From contig NZ_WSTB01000002.1 of assembly GCF_009789235.1 (NCBI RefSeq), positions 186,001-250,000 of the forward strand: a DNA stretch of 64,000 bases, in the 5' to 3' direction. The DNA comes from Flavobacterium hydrocarbonoxydans. Lineage in GTDB: Bacteria; Bacteroidota; Bacteroidia; Flavobacteriales; Flavobacteriaceae. The translations under genes and the position numbers were made by a program. Of the stretch, positions 19,077-27,952 are shown one piece after another. Each line of letters starts with the position of its first letter. Positions within the stretch are counted from its first letter, which is position 1. The notes beneath the pieces are model-generated. The model saw only the letters and a program-made list of their open reading frames with translations. It made no database searches and had not been told where the DNA came from.

Positions 19077-19871
19077 ATGTTTAAAAAAATTGTAATTACA
19101 TTAATAACCATTTTTGGCTTTTCATCGACGACAAATGCCCAATTAGACCTGGCTCATGAAGTTGGTGTTATTTTTGGACCAGTTACCTTACAATCAGACT
19201 TTGGAGAACGTCATGATTTCGATACTAACATTGGTAATACAGGATTTGGCATTGGAATTGTTCACTTTATCAACTTTTCTTCAAATAGTAGCCGTAATAC
19301 TTATTTTGCGGAGCATTTTAAAGTCAGATCAGAGTTATCCTTTAACAAAGCTAATTTGGAACACTTCGGACAATGGGTTAACAGAAACAGTAATTCTGCA
19401 GGAGTTGCAAAGCTTAAAGCCATGACCGGATCCTCGACTTTAGTAAATATTGGCTCACAGTTAGAGTACTCTCCATTTGTAGAAATAAAAAACTACGAAA
19501 GACTTAATGGACGATTTAGTCCTTATGTAAGTTTAGGTTTTCTGGCTACTTTATATAAATCAAAACTCACCTCATCTCTTGGTCCGTTAGGAACTCCGGA
19601 AACAACACCTGGTAAATATTTAGTACCATCTGACGGTCACGCATATGGTTTTTCCAGCGAAAGAGGATTCGCCGTATCAGCAGTTGGAGGTCTTGGAGTA
19701 CACTACAAACTGGATGAAATGAATGACATCTTATTCGAAACGCGATTCCAGGTTTTCAGTTCAGACTGGATTGACGGATTAAACCCAAATAAAGACATTT
19801 ATACCGAAAACAAAGCCAATGACTGGCAAGTCTGGTTTAATGTTGGTTATGTATATTATTTAGAATATTAA
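19077..19871 (+). CDS. Predicted outer-membrane beta-barrel protein
   Basis: 264 residues. A signal peptide (about 1-21, ending TTNAQ) is followed by alternating amphipathic strands rich in aromatic residues and glycine, e.g. GRFSPYVSLGFLATLY and WQVWFNVGYVYYLEY at the C-terminus. This is the usual look of a small Bacteroidota barrel. It matches my memory of a Flavobacteria family of unknown function (THC0290_0291 type), but I cannot confirm that. It has its own promoter element and shares a bidirectional terminator with the convergent sulfur amino-acid gene. Confidence 0.75.
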   Translation: MFKKIVITLITIFGFSSTTNAQLDLAHEVGVIFGPVTLQSDFGERHDFDTNIGNTGFGIGIVHFINFSSNSSRNTYFAEHFKVRSELSFNKANLEHFGQWVNRNSNSAGVAKLKAMTGSSTLVNIGSQLEYSPFVEIKNYERLNGRFSPYVSLGFLATLYKSKLTSSLGPLGTPETTPGKYLVPSDGHAYGFSSERGFAVSAVGGLGVHYKLDEMNDILFETRFQVFSSDWIDGLNPNKDIYTENKANDWQVWFNVGYVYYLEY

Positions 19872-19877
19872 AATACA

Positions 19878-19910
19878 AAACCCCAATTCTTACGAGTTGG
19901 GGTTTCTTAT
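19878..19910. terminator. Bidirectional terminator
   Basis: AAACCCCAA / TTGGGGTTT stem (19878-19886 and 19897-19905), extended inward by three pairs to a TTAC loop. T-runs on both strands serve the two convergent genes. Confidence 0.88.
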
Positions 19911-19912
19911 TT

Positions 19913-21055
19913 TTAAGCTAATGCCTGTTCTAAATCGGCAATTAAATCTTCGGCGTCTTCGATACCAACACTCAATCTTACCAGGTCATCGGTAATACCT
20001 ACCTCAGCACGTTTATCAGCCGGAATTGACGCATGTGTCATCAAAGCCGGATGATTCGCCAGCGATTCTACACCGCCTAATGATTCTGCCAGCGTAAAGA
20101 CTTTCAATTTCTCTAAAAAAGCAATCGAATCTTCTTTTTTACCCGATTTAAAAGTAAACGAAACCATTCCGCCAAAAGCTTTCATTTGCTTTTTAGCAAT
20201 TTCATGAAACGGATGACTTTTTAAACCTGGATAATAAACTGTATTTATTTTTGGATGCTTACTTAAATACTCCACTACTTTCTCTCCGTTTTCGCAGTGT
20301 CTTTGTACTCTTAGCGAAAGCGTTTTAATTCCTCTTAAAACCAAAAAACTATCCATTGGTCCTAGAGTTGCTCCCGTTGCAAATTGCTGAAAATGCAATT
20401 GCTCGCCTAGTGCTTCGTCTTTTACAATCAAAGCTCCGGCTATAACATCGGAGTGTCCTCCTAAATATTTTGTAGCCGAGTGCATCACGATATCAGCACC
20501 CAAATCAAGCGGTTTTTGCAAATAAGGTGTTGCAAAAGTATTATCTACCGCCAGCCAGATTTTATGTTCTTTAGTGATTTTTGCAATTTCCTGAATATCG
20601 GCCAATTTCATCAACGGATTGGTTGGTGTTTCTACCCAAATCAGTTTAGTATTTTCATTAATTAAAGACTTCAATTTGGTAATATCGGTCATATCAACAA
20701 AATGAAATTTTATACCTGAATCTTTATAAATTCTAGAAAACATTCTATAGGTTCCTCCGTACAAATCATCCATTGCAATAACTTCGTCACCTGCTTTGAA
20801 TGCTCTTAAAATACAATCTGTAGCTGCCAAACCAGACGAAAAAGCCAATCCGCGCGTTCCGTTTTCGATACTGGCCAAAGCATTTTCTAAAGCCGTACGG
20901 GTTGGGTTTGAAGCTCTGCTGTACTCATAGTCACCCAAAGGCTGCCCCGGACTTGTCTGAATATAAGTTGAAGTTTGATACACCGGAGGCATAACAGCTC
21001 CTGTACTTGGGTCATGATGCTGACCGCCATGTATTACTTTTGTATTGAATTTCAT
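19913..21055 (-). CDS. Cystathionine gamma-synthase / gamma-lyase (trans-sulfuration PLP enzyme)
   Basis: 380 residues. Cys/Met metabolism PLP enzyme: YEYSRASNPTR, the FSSGLAATDCIL loop and the PLP lysine K196 in HSATKYLGGHSDVIAG. The family joins O-acyl-homoserine and cysteine to cystathionine (MetB) or cleaves cystathionine (lyase). Sequence reading alone does not separate the two, so no symbol is given. It is a single gene that converges on an outer-membrane protein gene and diverges from a lipoprotein gene. Confidence 0.92.
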   Translation of the reverse strand: MKFNTKVIHGGQHHDPSTGAVMPPVYQTSTYIQTSPGQPLGDYEYSRASNPTRTALENALASIENGTRGLAFSSGLAATDCILRAFKAGDEVIAMDDLYGGTYRMFSRIYKDSGIKFHFVDMTDITKLKSLINENTKLIWVETPTNPLMKLADIQEIAKITKEHKIWLAVDNTFATPYLQKPLDLGADIVMHSATKYLGGHSDVIAGALIVKDEALGEQLHFQQFATGATLGPMDSFLVLRGIKTLSLRVQRHCENGEKVVEYLSKHPKINTVYYPGLKSHPFHEIAKKQMKAFGGMVSFTFKSGKKEDSIAFLEKLKVFTLAESLGGVESLANHPALMTHASIPADKRAEVGITDDLVRLSVGIEDAEDLIADLEQALA

Positions 21056-21129
21056 GTAGTTACCGTTTTTAAAAACTTAAATATTCTACAAATTTACCGT
21101 TTAATTTATTCTAATCCTGAAACACTTCC

Positions 21130-21137
21130 TACCTTTG
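21130..21137 (+). promoter_or_regulatory. Minus-7 element before the DUF4163/DUF3298 lipoprotein gene
   Basis: TACCTTTG lies 23 bases before the ATG. Confidence 0.5.
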
Positions 21138-21159
21138 TATATAATTAACAATTTTTGAG

Positions 21160-21903
21160 ATGAAATACCACGTTTTCCTTCCGCTATTATTTTTTGTATT
21201 CGCCAGTTGCAGTAAAGAACTTTCTTTTGAAAACGAAGTAATTACAAAAAAGTCAACCGTTCCCTGCGAAAAAGATTGTCCAGAAATCACGATTGATATT
21301 CCAGTTGCAAAAAATGTTCCTGTGACGGCGGATAGCATCAACAAGAAAATTTTGAATGTTTTAAAAGACATTGTTTATTTTGGGGAAAAACCTTCGGAAG
21401 CCAGAGATTATAATACACTGGCAAGTTCGTTTATTGCTTCTTATGAAGAAATGCACAAAAAATTCCCGAGTGAAACATTTGGTTGGGAAGGCAAAATCAC
21501 TGGAAATGTAGAATATCAATCGGATCAAATTTTAAATATAAAATTAGACCATTATACTTATACTGGGGGCGCACATGGTTATCAGGGCTTCCGTTCCTTA
21601 TTGTTTAACCCTAAAACGGGAAAGTCAATTTCTATGGATAAACTATTCAGAAACAAAAAAGAGTTTCAGGCTTTCGCCGAAAAAGAATTTAGAACAAAAT
21701 TTAAAATTCCGGCAGCAGCCAATATCAATTCGACCGGTTTTATGTTTGAAAATGATAAATTTCAGCTTCCGCAAAATATTTTTTATACCAATGAAGGTTT
21801 GCTTTTATATTACAACTCCTATGAAGCCGCTTCTTATGCTGAAGGTCCGCAGGAAATAATTTTCCCTTTTGAAAAAGTAAAAAAATATTTGGTTTTTGAG
21901 TGA
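21160..21903 (+). CDS. Lipoprotein with DUF4163 and DUF3298 domains
   Basis: 247 residues. A lipoprotein signal ends in the lipobox FASC (Cys at about residue 17). The DUF4163/DUF3298 core is seen in NIKLDHYTYTGGAHGYQG, followed by FNPKTGKSISMDKLFRN and the C-terminal NEGLLLYYNSYEAASYAEGP. Related domains occur in RsiV-type anti-sigma factors and periplasmic lysozyme-binding proteins, but this protein has no sigma-factor partner nearby. Function in the cell envelope is unknown. Confidence 0.85.
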   Translation: MKYHVFLPLLFFVFASCSKELSFENEVITKKSTVPCEKDCPEITIDIPVAKNVPVTADSINKKILNVLKDIVYFGEKPSEARDYNTLASSFIASYEEMHKKFPSETFGWEGKITGNVEYQSDQILNIKLDHYTYTGGAHGYQGFRSLLFNPKTGKSISMDKLFRNKKEFQAFAEKEFRTKFKIPAAANINSTGFMFENDKFQLPQNIFYTNEGLLLYYNSYEAASYAEGPQEIIFPFEKVKKYLVFE

Positions 21904-21938
21904 TAAATGATTGTTTAAAGAAACCAAATTTCATAAAG

Positions 21939-22007
21939 TTTGTCATTCCGAAGGAATCTCTATATGCAAAGAATTACCAGTTTTAGAGATTCCTACGGAA
22001 TGACAAA
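21939..22007. repeat. Inverted repeat of the GTCATTCCG type
   Basis: Arms TTTGTCATTCCGAAGGAATC (from 21939, continuing TC to 21960) and its near-complement GAGATTCCTACGGAATGAC (from 21986). They differ at one internal base pair and are separated by about 25 bases. It lies after the lipoprotein gene and may act as a terminator-like hairpin or REP-type element. Confidence 0.85.
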
Positions 22008-22032
22008 ATTGCGTTTAACGAATCCTAAATAA

Positions 22033-22119
22033 GACGCACTGCGGTGCGTCTCTACAGAAAACCTTTGTCGCTTTGAACCTTTGCAACTCAAAAACTTAGA
22101 ACCTTAGAGACTTAGAACC
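22033..22119. repeat. GACGCAC hairpin followed by an octamer array
   Basis: Hairpin GACGCAC-tgcg-GTGCGTC (22033-22050) followed by TCTACA, then seven 8-base units from 22064 to 22119 (TTTGTCGC, TTTGAACC, TTTGCAAC, TCAAAAAC, TTAGAACC, TTAGAGAC, TTAGAACC). A T-run follows at the end of the AlbA_2 gene. Confidence 0.88.
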
Positions 22120-22126
22120 TTTTTTT

Positions 22127-23266
22127 TCACTGCTCTCCATATTTCATTTTTCTTAAAATTCGCAACGCTTCTTTAAAGGACAAATACACTTGCGAAAAAG
22201 GTTTTAAAAGTAATTTTGCATCAATTAATTTTTGCTTGGCATCGTCAAAACCATTCAGATAACAAATCATAAAAGTCGAAGGCAGGTTTTCCAAATCTTT
22301 CAGCTCACGTTCTGATAAAATCTGATTTTTTTGCAATTTCTGAAGTAAAGCTATATTCGAATTGTAAATATGAAACAACATTCTCCTATTGAATTCAGGC
22401 GGTTGAAAAAGCATTTTACTATCAATTTTGTAATAGCCATTGTCAAAAAAACGGATGGTTTGTTCTTCTAAAGGATAATAACTCGTTTTGTCGTTTAACC
22501 CCAACGGAACATATTCCGTAATTGTAAAACTATTGTCGTCAAAAACAATGGTAACCACATCCTGAGCCGAATAAAAAAGCTTAATTTGCTCGTTAATCAG
22601 CTCAATATCTACACGCGATAAGAAAGTTTTGTCACGAGATTTTTTAGGAACTCCAGCCCAGCAAATCACAAACAATTCTTTGAAAACATGATATTTTGGC
22701 GACATATCTTTGTGCCTGAAATTCATAAAATCTATCACTCCATCCAGCGTATATTGAATACTATTCCGGGAACTGTTCTCAATCCCGATGACGGTTTCTG
22801 TATTTTGATAATTTTTTTCAACTTCGCCCTCAACCGGAACCGAATTGCTGCCACGACGTATAAAAACACTATTTGCGGGCGTGGTATGAATTCCTTTTTT
22901 GAAATACGAAATTTTGCTTTTGGGTTTAATAGTCACCAAACCCACCACTTTATCTTTTGGAAGATTAGGAAAAGGCACATTTTCGTATTGAATTTTTGGC
23001 GGGTTTTCGAGAAAAGCATTCACCAGATTCTGAATTCGGCTATCATCGAAAAAATCATCGCCAACAATTTCGTTATCCTGATCTTCTACCCCAACTACGA
23101 TATAGGAATTATTGGTTGGGTTTGAATTTGAAAGGGCACAAATGTGTTTCAGGAATTTTCCTTTTCCTTCACGGGAGTGTAAATTCAGCTGCCTTTTTTT
23201 GTCATAAAAACTGCTCTCATCATTATGGGCGAGTAGATTTTTTATTAAAAGGCGTTTGTTGATCAT
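22127..23266 (-). CDS. AlbA_2 (Schlafen-type) putative DNA/ATP-binding protein
   Basis: 379 residues. The N-terminal 140 residues have the AlbA_2 pattern: a charged E-x-K-like start (SSFYDKKRQLNLHS), GKFLKHICALSNSN, SYIVVGVEDQDNEIVG, then FIRRGSNSVPVEG. The rest is not recognised and may be a helix-rich effector or DNA-binding part. The domain occurs in regulators and in some phage-defence proteins. The gene stands alone and is flanked on both sides by a GACGCAC/GTGCGTC hairpin. Function unknown. Confidence 0.8.
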   Translation of the reverse strand: MINKRLLIKNLLAHNDESSFYDKKRQLNLHSREGKGKFLKHICALSNSNPTNNSYIVVGVEDQDNEIVGDDFFDDSRIQNLVNAFLENPPKIQYENVPFPNLPKDKVVGLVTIKPKSKISYFKKGIHTTPANSVFIRRGSNSVPVEGEVEKNYQNTETVIGIENSSRNSIQYTLDGVIDFMNFRHKDMSPKYHVFKELFVICWAGVPKKSRDKTFLSRVDIELINEQIKLFYSAQDVVTIVFDDNSFTITEYVPLGLNDKTSYYPLEEQTIRFFDNGYYKIDSKMLFQPPEFNRRMLFHIYNSNIALLQKLQKNQILSERELKDLENLPSTFMICYLNGFDDAKQKLIDAKLLLKPFSQVYLSFKEALRILRKMKYGEQ

Positions 23267-23345
23267 GTTTAAATATTTTTTATTTTAGTTTCAGCAACAA
23301 CGAATAAATCAGGCGATTACAAATTTCTACTAATTTAAAAAGAAA

Positions 23346-23369
23346 GACGCACTACTGTGCGTCTCTACA
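23346..23369. repeat. Second copy of the GACGCAC hairpin
   Basis: GACGCAC-tact-GTGCGTC followed by TCTACA. It has the same stem and tail as the copy at 22033, with a different loop. Confidence 0.88.
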
Positions 23370-23380
23370 TTAAATTTCAA

Positions 23381-24136
23381 TTAAATATCTTTTTTAACGA
23401 TCGTCGATGAGGCTTGCGCTGTACTCATTACGACCAAATCTGCAATATTTACATGATAGGGCCTTGACACAACAAAATGAATAATATCGGCAATATCCTG
23501 AGCCTGCAGCGGATCAAAACCTTTGTAAACATTCGAAGCTTTGTTGGTATCGCCTTTAAAACGCACTTCACTAAACTCCGTTTCAACCATTCCTGGATGT
23601 ATCCCGCCAACTTTTATAGAAAACGGATTCAAATCAATTCGCATTCCCGCAGTAATGGCGTCAACAGCGTGTTTTGAACCGCAATATACATTTCCGTTCG
23701 GGTACACTTCTTTCGCGGCGGTTGAACCAATGTTGATAATATGACCTGATTTTCTTTCGACCATTTGCGGAATTATCGCTTTCGAAACATATAATAAACC
23801 TTTTACATTGATGTCTATCATAGCATCCCAATCTTCTAAATCTCCCGTCTGAATAGGATCTAACCCATGCGCATTTCCAGCATTATTAATTAAAATATCA
23901 ATGTTTGAAAAATATTCTGGCAAAGAATTGATACTCTCTAAAACCGCATTTTTATCCCGAACATCAAACGCCAAAGAATGTACTTCTGTATATTCAGAAA
24001 GTTCTTTTTCAAGTTCTTCCAATCGGTCTTTTCTTCTGCCGCAAATGACAATTTTGTAATGGTATTTTGCAAATAATTGCGCCGTTGCTTTTCCGATTCC
24101 ACTAGTGGCGCCAGTAATTAAAATTGTTTTTTTCAT
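23381..24136 (-). CDS. Short-chain dehydrogenase/reductase
   Basis: 251 residues, classical SDR. NAD(P) loop TGATSGIGKATAQ (8-20), NNAGNAHG (84-91), catalytic S138, Y151 and K155 in the YCGSK segment. R34 and R35 after the second strand suggest NADPH. The closest known type is YdfG, a 3-hydroxy-acid/serine dehydrogenase, but the substrate cannot be read from the sequence. It is the last of three minus-strand enzyme genes. Confidence 0.9.
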   Translation of the reverse strand: MKKTILITGATSGIGKATAQLFAKYHYKIVICGRRKDRLEELEKELSEYTEVHSLAFDVRDKNAVLESINSLPEYFSNIDILINNAGNAHGLDPIQTGDLEDWDAMIDINVKGLLYVSKAIIPQMVERKSGHIINIGSTAAKEVYPNGNVYCGSKHAVDAITAGMRIDLNPFSIKVGGIHPGMVETEFSEVRFKGDTNKASNVYKGFDPLQAQDIADIIHFVVSRPYHVNIADLVVMSTAQASSTIVKKDI

Positions 24137-24154
24137 TCTCTTTTTTTATGTTTT

Positions 24155-24194
24155 TTAGCCACAGATTAAAAGGATTTTAATGATTTTTATCTGT
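24155..24194. repeat. Nonamer tandem array
   Basis: Units CCACAGATT, AAAAGGATT, TTAATGATT and TTTATCTGT (24159-24194) have a period of 9. The 13-base start TTAGCCACAGATT recurs, inverted, at 31885-31897 in the bat operon. Confidence 0.75.
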
Positions 24195-24720
24195 TTTTAA
24201 ATTTTATTTTCTCTCCTATATTGTTCCAATTTAAATCTATTGTCATATTAATCGCGGTCCAGATTTCATCATCAACTTTTCTTGTCAATTTTTTATCCGG
24301 ATTAATATTGAAACCAACTTTTTCATAACACTTAATGGCGCCTATATTAAAATCGAAAACATTCAATTCAACATTTCTTTCTTTTCTGTTTTCAAGAATA
24401 AATTGCAGTAAGAGAACCACAATTTGTTCTCCAATTCCTTTACCTCGTTGCTTTTCATCGATAATCAGAATCCTTCCGAGTTTTGCAGAATCGTCTTTGA
24501 AATAAATTTCACAATGCCCAACCGTACTTTCATCAAAAGCATTTACAACTCTAAAAGCAATTCGCTTTTTATCCGAAAGTGTTTTGTTTATTTGTTCTTC
24601 CGTTAACGGAAAAGTAAATTCTGGTCCTCCAAATTGCATTAAATCTTTTGCATTTTTGATGGAATTGATTAATTCGGAATAAAAAATTTTATCAAATTTT
24701 TCGAGGCGTATCATTTTCAT
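24187..24720 (-). CDS. GNAT family N-acetyltransferase
   Basis: 177 residues. GNAT fold: LGRILIIDEKQRGKGIGEQI is motif A with the acetyl-CoA pyrophosphate loop (R/Q-x-x-G-x-G/A pattern), followed by VELNVFDFNIGAIKCYEKVGF, typical of RimI-like enzymes. The acceptor is unknown. It begins 11 bases after the aldo/keto reductase gene on the same strand, so they are probably co-transcribed. The second of two possible starts (M3) is also plausible. Confidence 0.85.
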   Translation of the reverse strand: MKMIRLEKFDKIFYSELINSIKNAKDLMQFGGPEFTFPLTEEQINKTLSDKKRIAFRVVNAFDESTVGHCEIYFKDDSAKLGRILIIDEKQRGKGIGEQIVVLLLQFILENRKERNVELNVFDFNIGAIKCYEKVGFNINPDKKLTRKVDDEIWTAINMTIDLNWNNIGEKIKFKNR

Positions 24721-24731
24721 AATGTTTTTAT

Positions 24732-25604
24732 TTAAGGAACATCATCGCCCATACTTTCTGTCCAAATGGCGAACCAGTCTTCTTTGTCCATTTCTAATTC
24801 TACGGCTTTCATCAACGATTGAATTCTGGCGACATTCACAGTTCCTGCAATCGGGATGACTCCGGCTGGGTGTTTCAATATCCAGGCCAATAAAAGTGTA
24901 TCAGAGCCAAAGCTGTATTTTTGAACCAAATCAGCAAGCAGTTTTTTCAAACGTCTTGTTTTCTTGGTATCTTCTCTAAAAACCGTTCCGAGTGGATTCC
25001 AAGAAAGTGGACGAATTTTATGTGTTTGCATATAATCGAAACTTCCGTCCAGCATTGGCTCATAATTTGTTGCCGAAAATTGTACCTGATTATAACTCAC
25101 TTCGGTTTTCTGGCGAATCAATTCGGTTTGAGAACTCGTAAAATTCGATAATCCAAAATCGATGATTTTTCCTTCTGATTTTAACTTTTCGACTGCTTCG
25201 GCAATTTCATCTGCCTGCATCAACGGACTTGGTCTGTGCAATAAAAAAACATCCACAAAATCAGTTTTCAGCTTTTTTAAAGATTCTTCGACTGACCAGA
25301 TTATGTATTCTTTAGAATAATCGTAATGTTTGATTTTGTTTGGACGACTTTCAGCAATCATCTGAATCCCGCATTTGGTAATCAATTGTAGTTTTTCCCT
25401 TGCTATTTTACTCGCTTTAAAGGCTTTTCCAAAATCAGCTTCGGTAGTATAAGAACCATAAATATCGGCGTGATCAAAAGTCGTGATTTTATTTTCGATA
25501 CAAATTTGTATCATGTTTTCCATTTCTTTTGGCGTTAGGTTTTTATCCCAGACACCCCAATTCATAGTGCCTGAAATTATAGGCGACAAGGCAGTTTTAC
25601 TCAT
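24732..25604 (-). CDS. Aldo/keto reductase
   Basis: 290 residues, YdhF-like. Catalytic tetrad visible: D44 and Y49 (FDHADIYG), K77 (ITKCG) and H123 (VFLLHRPSP). The NADPH-binding end WILKHPAGVIPIAGT is present. The family reduces aldehydes and ketones; the substrate here is not known. It is the first gene of a likely AKR-GNAT-SDR unit on the minus strand, divergent from moxR. The 223 bases between the two divergent genes contain only AT-rich sequence with no clear repeat. Confidence 0.9.
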   Translation of the reverse strand: MSKTALSPIISGTMNWGVWDKNLTPKEMENMIQICIENKITTFDHADIYGSYTTEADFGKAFKASKIAREKLQLITKCGIQMIAESRPNKIKHYDYSKEYIIWSVEESLKKLKTDFVDVFLLHRPSPLMQADEIAEAVEKLKSEGKIIDFGLSNFTSSQTELIRQKTEVSYNQVQFSATNYEPMLDGSFDYMQTHKIRPLSWNPLGTVFREDTKKTRRLKKLLADLVQKYSFGSDTLLLAWILKHPAGVIPIAGTVNVARIQSLMKAVELEMDKEDWFAIWTESMGDDVP

Positions 25605-25827
25605 GGTTTTATTGTGTTTTTTGTGGTATTAAATATACTTTCGTGAAGCATAATCATCAAAGTTCTTAAAAATATAAAAATAGAATCACAATTCGTCCTT
25701 AAAATTAGTCAGTTGGTCGAAGTTTTAACCATTCTTTAACATCTTACTTCTCAAAAAATATTCAATTTGCACTCTCAAAAGTAAGGCTTAAAATACACCG
25801 TTTAAAAAAGGTTTTAAAAATATTTAT

Positions 25828-26832
25828 ATGGAAGAAAATACAACGACTTTAGACATTAGAGCGATTAATGAAAAAATTGAAAGAGAAAGTGCTTTTATAG
25901 ACCTTCTTACAATGGAAATGAACAAAGTTATTGTGGGCCAGAAACATATGGTCGAGCGTTTATTGATTGGACTTTTAGGACAAGGGCATATTTTGCTTGA
26001 AGGAGTTCCGGGATTAGCCAAGACGTTAGCGATAAATACCTTGTCGCAAGCGGTTCAGGGTTCTTTCAGCCGTATTCAGTTTACTCCTGATTTATTACCT
26101 GCCGATGTTGTGGGGACGATGATTTACAACATCAAAGCAAATGAATTCTCGATTAAAAAAGGGCCAATTTTTGCTAATTTCGTACTTGCCGATGAGATAA
26201 ACCGTGCTCCTGCCAAAGTTCAGTCTGCACTTTTAGAGGCGATGCAGGAAAAACAAGTTACTATTGGCGATACGACTTTCAAACTAGACCGTCCGTTTTT
26301 AGTATTGGCAACACAAAACCCTGTTGAGCAGGAAGGAACGTACCAGCTTCCTGAAGCACAGGTCGATCGTTTTATGTTGAAAACCGTAATTGACTACCCA
26401 AAAATTGATGAAGAGCGTTTTGTAATTCGTCAGAACTTAAAAGGAAGTTACGAAAAAGTAAATCCGGTAGTTTCTGTAGAACAAATTTTGCGTGCGCAAG
26501 AAGCTGTTCGTGAAGTGTACATGGACGAAAAAATAGAAAAATATATCCTGGATATCATCTTTGCTACTCGTTATCCTGAGAAGTACAAATTGGCCGATTT
26601 AAAGCCACTTATCAGCTTTGGAGCCTCTCCACGTGGAAGTATCAATTTGGCCAATGCGGCTAAATGTTACGCTTTCATCAAACGTCGTGGTTATGTAATA
26701 CCGGAAGATGTTCGTGCTGTTGTACACGATGTTTTACGCCATAGAGTTGGTATCACTTATGAGGCTGAAGCCGAAAACATTACTTCCGTAGATATCATCA
26801 ACAAAATCGTAAACGAGATTGAAGTACCTTAA
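25828..26832 (+). CDS. MoxR family AAA+ ATPase
   Basis: 334 residues. Walker A GVPGLAKT (59-66), Walker B VLADEINRAP (about 119-128), sensor ATQNPVEQEGTYQLPEAQ. MoxR proteins are chaperone-like ATPases that work with von Willebrand factor A proteins. Here it is the first gene of a Bat operon with DUF58, BatA and BatB, which supplies the VWA partners. A heptamer inverted repeat lies between it and the next gene. Confidence 0.95.
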   Translation: MEENTTTLDIRAINEKIERESAFIDLLTMEMNKVIVGQKHMVERLLIGLLGQGHILLEGVPGLAKTLAINTLSQAVQGSFSRIQFTPDLLPADVVGTMIYNIKANEFSIKKGPIFANFVLADEINRAPAKVQSALLEAMQEKQVTIGDTTFKLDRPFLVLATQNPVEQEGTYQLPEAQVDRFMLKTVIDYPKIDEERFVIRQNLKGSYEKVNPVVSVEQILRAQEAVREVYMDEKIEKYILDIIFATRYPEKYKLADLKPLISFGASPRGSINLANAAKCYAFIKRRGYVIPEDVRAVVHDVLRHRVGITYEAEAENITSVDIINKIVNEIEVP

Positions 26833-26840
26833 GAAATTTT

Positions 26841-26920
26841 AGATTTTAGAGTGTAGATTTTAGATTTAAAAAAACTACGCTCTAATTTGGAATCTAAAAT
26901 CTAAAATCTAAAATCTGCAA
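26841..26920 (+). repeat. Inverted heptamer arrays between moxR and the DUF58 gene
   Basis: Left arm AGATTTT-AGAGTGT-AGATTTT-AGATTTA by 7-base units (26841-26868). Right arm CTACGCTCTAA and then four TCTAAAA-type units (26893-26920). The arms are complementary, and the transcript would form a long hairpin inside the operon. Confidence 0.88.
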
Positions 26921-26929
26921 TCCGAAAAA

Positions 26930-27793
26930 ATGGATACAAAAGAGCTTTTAAAAAAAGTACGAAAAATAGAAATCAAAACCAAGAGACTGAGCAATCACAT
27001 CTTTTCGGGAGAATATCACTCGTCTTTTAAAGGGCGTGGGATGACTTTTAGCGAAGTACGCCAATACCAATATGGCGATGATATTCGTAACATCGACTGG
27101 AATGTTACGGCACGCTACAATGAAGCTCACGTAAAAGTTTTCGAAGAAGAACGTGAACTAACCATGGTTTTGATGGTCGATATTTCAGGTTCGGAAGGTT
27201 TTGGTTCAAAAAATCAGTTTAAGAAAGACATCGTCACCGAAATTGCGGCAACGATGGCTTTTTCGGCTACACAAAATAATGATAAAATTGGTTTGATTTT
27301 ATTTTCTGATACTATCGAATTGTATATTCCGCCTAAAAAAGGGCGTTCACACGTTTTGAGAATCATTCGTGAATTAATCGAATTTGAACCCAAAAGCAAC
27401 AAAACCGACATTGCCCAAGCTTTGAAATTCTTATCGGGAACTCAAAAAAAGAAAGCCATCATTTTTATGATTTCAGATTTTATGTCTGAAAATTATGAGC
27501 ATACATTAAAGATTGCTTCTAAAAAACACGATATTACCGGAATCAGAGTTTACGATATTCGCGAAGAAAAAATTCCAAATTTAGGAATGGTCACCATGCT
27601 GGATGCCGAAAGCGGAAAAATACAACTGGTAAATACAGGTTCAAAAACGGTAAGATTGAATTACGAAAAACATTATCAGGAACGCCTGGACTATTTTAAA
27701 GATGTTTTTAGAAAATCTGGCGCAGGAATAGTAAACACAAGAGTTGACGAAAGTTATGTAACGAAGTTATTAGGTTATTTTAAATCAAGATAA
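26930..27793 (+). CDS. DUF58 domain protein of the Bat operon
   Basis: 287 residues. Has the DUF58 signature SGEYHSSFKGRGMTFSEVR, QYQYGDDIRNIDWNVTAR, then a VWA-like core with MVLMVDISGSEGFG (DxSxS metal site). No signal peptide. In MoxR loci this protein is the usual first partner of the ATPase, probably a cytoplasmic adaptor. It is placed directly after moxR. Confidence 0.92.
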   Translation: MDTKELLKKVRKIEIKTKRLSNHIFSGEYHSSFKGRGMTFSEVRQYQYGDDIRNIDWNVTARYNEAHVKVFEEERELTMVLMVDISGSEGFGSKNQFKKDIVTEIAATMAFSATQNNDKIGLILFSDTIELYIPPKKGRSHVLRIIRELIEFEPKSNKTDIAQALKFLSGTQKKKAIIFMISDFMSENYEHTLKIASKKHDITGIRVYDIREEKIPNLGMVTMLDAESGKIQLVNTGSKTVRLNYEKHYQERLDYFKDVFRKSGAGIVNTRVDESYVTKLLGYFKSR

Positions 27794-27812
27794 AATTAAT
27801 TTTAGATTGCAG

Positions 27813-27830
27813 TCCCGATAGCTATCGGGA
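27813..27830. repeat. Perfect 18-base palindrome
   Basis: TCCCGATAGCTATCGGGA is fully self-complementary. It lies in the 159-base gap before the 544-residue Bat-operon gene, which otherwise holds AT-rich sequence. Confidence 0.8.
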
Positions 27831-27952
27831 TAGATTTTTAAAAAATTGATAATTGATTTCTGCTGAAGAATTATAACAATAAAAAATCCGCTTAGATCAG
27901 CATTCTATGTTTAAGCATTCATTTTAGACTAAAATCTGAAATTAAAAATCAA

